NCBI GenBank assembly: GCA_029555925.1
Contig: JAKPQU010000238.1
Coordinates: forward strand, 1 to 8,782
Direction: 5' to 3'
Length of the DNA stretch: 8,782 nt
DNA from: Bacillota bacterium
GTDB lineage: Bacteria > Eremiobacterota > SpSt-956 > JAKJGF01
The notes under the pieces are model-generated. The model saw only the letters and a list, made by a program, of their open reading frames with translations. It made no database searches and was not told the origin of the DNA. The position numbers were made by a program, and so were the translations under genes. Position 1 is the stretch's first letter; every line of letters begins with the position of its first letter. This document shows positions 6,595 through 8,782 of this stretch, piece after piece.

Positions 6595-6776
6595 AATAAT
6601 TTATCCTCCTCAGGAATTTTTCTCGAAAAAATAACTTTTCTGCAATTCGCTCTTTAAATAGGATTCTCCTTCATTTATAATTTAAAACTATAGAATTTTT
6701 CATTTTTAATGTTGTAGAATAAAGGTTTAGATAAAAATTATAAAGAGGCAATATATCTAAATAATTTATATATTTT
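6595..6776 (-). other. Leader of the PAS regulator-cheY-cheC unit
   Basis: About 180 AT-rich nucleotides separate the predicted minus-strand sigma-28 promoter from the regulator gene. I see no gene, strong hairpin or riboswitch; only the AGGAGG of the regulator at 6605-6610 and a weak A/T stem near 6616-6632. A closer vegetative promoter is possible but none is convincing. Confidence 0.45.
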
Positions 6777-6803
6777 ATATCGGCTTTTTGTTATATAATA
6801 TTA
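6777..6803 (-). promoter_or_regulatory. Sigma-28-type promoter of the PAS regulator-cheY-cheC operon
   Basis: On the minus strand, TAAT at 6800-6803 and GCCGATAT at 6777-6784 are separated by 15 nt. GCCGATAT is the -10 form typical of Bacillus SigD promoters. The -35 departs from TAAA by one base. It is divergent from the fliK promoter next to it; the two cores are 10 nt apart. The predicted leader is about 175 nt. Confidence 0.72.
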
Positions 6804-6813
6804 GAGAGAAATT

Positions 6814-6840
6814 TAATTTAATTTATTTTTTTGCCGATAA
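6814..6840 (+). promoter_or_regulatory. Sigma-28-type promoter of fliK
   Basis: TAAT at 6814-6817, a 15-nt T-rich spacer and GCCGATAA at 6833-6840 match the flagellar sigma-28 pattern with one -35 mismatch. The -10 context TGCCGATAATA is identical to that of the flgB promoter. The start point should fall near 6846-6848, which is the first base or so of the GTGA hairpin that precedes fliK. Confidence 0.78.
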
Positions 6841-6845
6841 TAACA

Positions 6846-6884
6846 GTGAAGGGTGAAAAGAATTGTACCTTACTCACTCTTTAC
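6846..6884 (+). repeat. GTGA/TCAC element, copy 3: hairpin in the fliK leader
   Basis: GTGAAGGGTGA at 6846-6856 pairs along all 11 positions with TCACTCTTTAC at 6874-6884 when two G-U pairs are allowed, leaving a 17-nt loop. It is the shortest member of the family. It begins at the predicted transcription start and ends one base before the fliK ribosome binding site (AAGGTG, 6886-6891), so it would be a 5'-terminal stem-loop on the mRNA. Confidence 0.7.
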
Positions 6885-6897
6885 GAAGGTGAATAAT

Positions 6898-8712
6898 ATG
6901 GACATGTTATTAAACTTTATATATGCCATAAATCAAAAAGATAAGCAGTATGTACCTGTAAAGGAAACAAATCAGAGTCTTTCAGAGTTTTTTGGAGATA
7001 GGACTTTACGGGGACGGGTCACAGATATATCAGGAGAGAATGCTGTTATAAGTTTTCCCGGAAAAAATCTGGCAGTAAGAATGCTTACCCCCCTGGACCT
7101 CGGACAAATGGTAACAGTCAGATTGAAAGGAAACACTCCCGAACAATTAACACTTCAAATTCTTTCAGACAGAGGGGAAAACAGTTTTGTCCAGTTACTC
7201 GATAGAAATCCTGAGAGTGTGATAAAAGATCTTAATATGAAACAAAATCTGCAGACCATGTCTCTCGTGAAAAATGCTATGAATTACGGCCTTTCATTGG
7301 AAAGAAATTTTCTTGAGAAAGCTTTGAATATCTTTCAGGACACAGGAGGAGATATGTCTCAGGATATGGATATTATAGCTTTTATGAAAATGAATAATCT
7401 TCCCATGTCAAAAGAAATATTTTCATTGCTCAAAAATTTTAAAGAAAACCCTCTCCCTTTAAGTGAAAGACTGGATACACTCGGCAGTAACTTGAAACAG
7501 TTAACAGAGAAAGAGGATATAAATCCTGAGTTAAAAAAAACTGCCGAAAATCTTATAAAGCTTCTGGATACTATTCCTCTGAAAACAGATACAGGTAAAG
7601 AAGAAATAGCTTCCTCTCTGAAAAATATGATAAAAAATGTTTATACTCCGCCGGAGAAACATCTTTCCTCTTTAATCAAACATACGGAAGAAACTCAGGG
7701 AGGAAAAGAATTTATTATGAAACAACTTGCATCGGAAACCGGCGGAAAAACTCAGGTGGAAAAAGGTTTTTCCCATAACCCTTCTCATATGATTAATAAT
7801 ATGCAGGAACCTCAGTCAGGGAAAGAGTTTAAGCTTAATAACCTGAAGGCCAATCTTCAGGAAATAGTAATTTCTAAAAATTTTCAATTAAATATCGAAG
7901 AATTAAATAAAAACCTTATTCTGGAATTAAAAGAATTACTCAATGACCTTGAGATGGAGGATATAAAGTTTGTAATTAAAGAAAAATTTGGTAATAATCC
8001 TGGAGTCGATGAAATTATCAACTATATAAAAGGAGACAAAAATATTGATTTAAAAACTCTGTTGAAAAATAATAATTTATTCGATTTAAAAAATATGGAT
8101 GAAGAAACTGTGGAAAAACTTCTGTCTAAAAAGCTAGATTTAAAAGATTACATAAGAAATCTTACTTATGAAGATAAAAAAGTTGAAAACCCTGTTTATG
8201 ATACAAAAACAGCTCTTATAAAATCAGATGAGGATAAACTGTCCAGAGCCATAACCTCTACTCTTGATAATATAGATAATCTTTATATGACAATGAAGAA
8301 TAAATCTACAGCTTTCGGTGAACTCCCCTATATATCATTACCATTACCTCTTGTTATTCAGGAGCAACTCAAAGGCGGAGAATTAAGAATATATAAAAAA
8401 AATCCGGAAGAGAAGAAACCCCTGGCACTTAAAGAAATAAAAATAGATCTTCTTCTTGAAACCATTACTATGGGGCCTGTAGAAATAACTGTTCAGAGTA
8501 AGGGTAATCTGAGTGATTGTAAAATAACTGTTACGGAAGAAGAAATAAAGGAGGTTTTTGAAAAAAATCTGGATGAATTAAAGGAATCACTTAAAAAATT
8601 TAATGTAACTTCTTTGACCTGTACAACGGGTGATGTGGATTTATCACCACCTCCTCTTGTACCTGCCGTGCCGAAAGAAAAGGTAATAAGAACGATAGAT
8701 GCGAAGATTTAA
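6898..8712 (+). CDS. fliK: FliK-like flagellar hook-length control protein
   Basis: FliK is a secreted ruler that measures the hook and switches export specificity from hook to filament proteins. From the ATG at 6898 the product has 604 residues. The C-terminal region, about 490-570, resembles the FliK Flg_hook domain (PF02120): LKGGELRIYKK, then LETITMGPVEITVQSKG, then an amphipathic ELKESLKKFNVTSLTC ending. A short Pro-rich tail (SPPPLVPAVP) follows. Residues about 38-90 form a beta-rich N-terminal module (RGRVTDISGENAVISFPG). The middle is long, helical and Lys/Glu/Asn-rich, with a small repeated GGKEF/SGKEF motif at 268-272 and 307-311, consistent with a ruler. I chose 6898 because AAGGTG lies 6 nt upstream; the frame extends to a GTG at 6853, but that lies inside the leader hairpin. 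It stands alone with its own sigma-28-type promoter. FliK is poorly conserved, so the name rests on the C-terminus and context. Confidence 0.8.
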   Translation: MDMLLNFIYAINQKDKQYVPVKETNQSLSEFFGDRTLRGRVTDISGENAVISFPGKNLAVRMLTPLDLGQMVTVRLKGNTPEQLTLQILSDRGENSFVQLLDRNPESVIKDLNMKQNLQTMSLVKNAMNYGLSLERNFLEKALNIFQDTGGDMSQDMDIIAFMKMNNLPMSKEIFSLLKNFKENPLPLSERLDTLGSNLKQLTEKEDINPELKKTAENLIKLLDTIPLKTDTGKEEIASSLKNMIKNVYTPPEKHLSSLIKHTEETQGGKEFIMKQLASETGGKTQVEKGFSHNPSHMINNMQEPQSGKEFKLNNLKANLQEIVISKNFQLNIEELNKNLILELKELLNDLEMEDIKFVIKEKFGNNPGVDEIINYIKGDKNIDLKTLLKNNNLFDLKNMDEETVEKLLSKKLDLKDYIRNLTYEDKKVENPVYDTKTALIKSDEDKLSRAITSTLDNIDNLYMTMKNKSTAFGELPYISLPLPLVIQEQLKGGELRIYKKNPEEKKPLALKEIKIDLLLETITMGPVEITVQSKGNLSDCKITVTEEEIKEVFEKNLDELKESLKKFNVTSLTCTTGDVDLSPPPLVPAVPKEKVIRTIDAKI

Positions 8713-8724
8713 GGGACGGGAACG

Positions 8725-8782
8725 GTGAGTCGTGAGTCGTGAAAAGTGAAGGGATATCTTACCCGTCACGCGTTACGCGTCA
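8725..8782 (+). repeat. GTGA/TCAC heptamer element, copy 4, cut by the window edge
   Basis: GTGAGTC, GTGAGTC, GTGAAAA and GTGAAGG follow in 7-nt steps, then a core GGATATCTTACCC and TCACGC-type units to the edge. It is close to copy 1 in unit order (GTGAGTC GTGANNN GTGAAAA GTGAA). It starts 12 nt after the fliK stop. It may help end the fliK transcript as a hairpin, but no U-run is visible before the edge. Confidence 0.78.

Noticed and set aside
6616..6632. Small A/T hairpin upstream of the PAS regulator
   Set aside because: Six A-T pairs only, expected by chance in sequence this AT-rich.
6853..6897. A 15-codon N-terminal extension of fliK from a GTG at 6853
   Set aside because: It lies within the GTGA hairpin and only about 6 nt after the predicted transcription start, with no ribosome binding site; the ATG at 6898 has AAGGTG at good spacing.
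8713..8782. Intrinsic terminator after fliK
   Set aside because: The GTGA element may fold, but no run of T follows before the window ends; termination cannot be claimed.

Overview
The window is an AT-rich bacterial chromosome segment devoted almost entirely to flagellar motility and chemotaxis. The host is a flagellated bacterium with strong AGGAGG-type ribosome binding sites, occasional TTG starts and a CheC-type CheY-P phosphatase. Together with a DUF2723 membrane glycosyltransferase, this suggests a low-GC, non-enteric lineage. The sequence alone does not fix the phylum, and I do not name one.

Layout. From 1 to 2454 the minus strand carries flgB-flgC-fliE-fliF: proximal rod, rod/MS-ring adaptor and MS ring. 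fliF runs off the left edge of the window. A near-perfect sigma-28 (FliA/SigD) promoter at 2747-2773 points into this operon across a leader of about 290 nt. From 2941 to 6594 the minus strand carries a second cluster, in transcription order: a receiver-coiled coil-PAS response regulator, cheY, cheC and a DUF2723 (GT-C type) glycosyltransferase. From 6898 to 8712 the plus strand carries a fliK-like hook-length control gene. The gap between the regulator and fliK (6595-6897) holds two divergent sigma-28-type promoters, each with a 15-nt spacer.

How the parts fit. All three transcription units start from a recognisable sigma-28 type promoter (GCCGATAA or GCCGATAT at -10, TAAA or TAAT at -35). 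The window therefore looks like one sigma-28 regulon covering early structural genes (rod, MS ring), hook-length control and signal transduction. CheY is the expected switch-binding regulator. CheC, with both active sites intact, would remove its phosphate. The PAS regulator would add another input. The glycosyltransferase is the odd member: it follows cheC with only 13 nt between stop and chosen start, and may modify an envelope or flagellar component.

The least explained structure is a family of small imperfect-palindromic elements built from 7-nt units (GTGANNN in one arm, TCACGCN-like in the other). They occur at 2867-2949, 5694-5756, 6846-6884 and 8725-8782. They sit only in loosely spaced gaps: beyond the glycosyltransferase, between the regulator and cheY, and on both sides of fliK. 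One supplies the glycosyltransferase stop codon, one is a clean tandem array in the cheY leader, and one forms a hairpin at the predicted 5' end of the fliK mRNA, next to its ribosome binding site. No rRNA, tRNA, CRISPR array, transposase or canonical intrinsic terminator was recognised.
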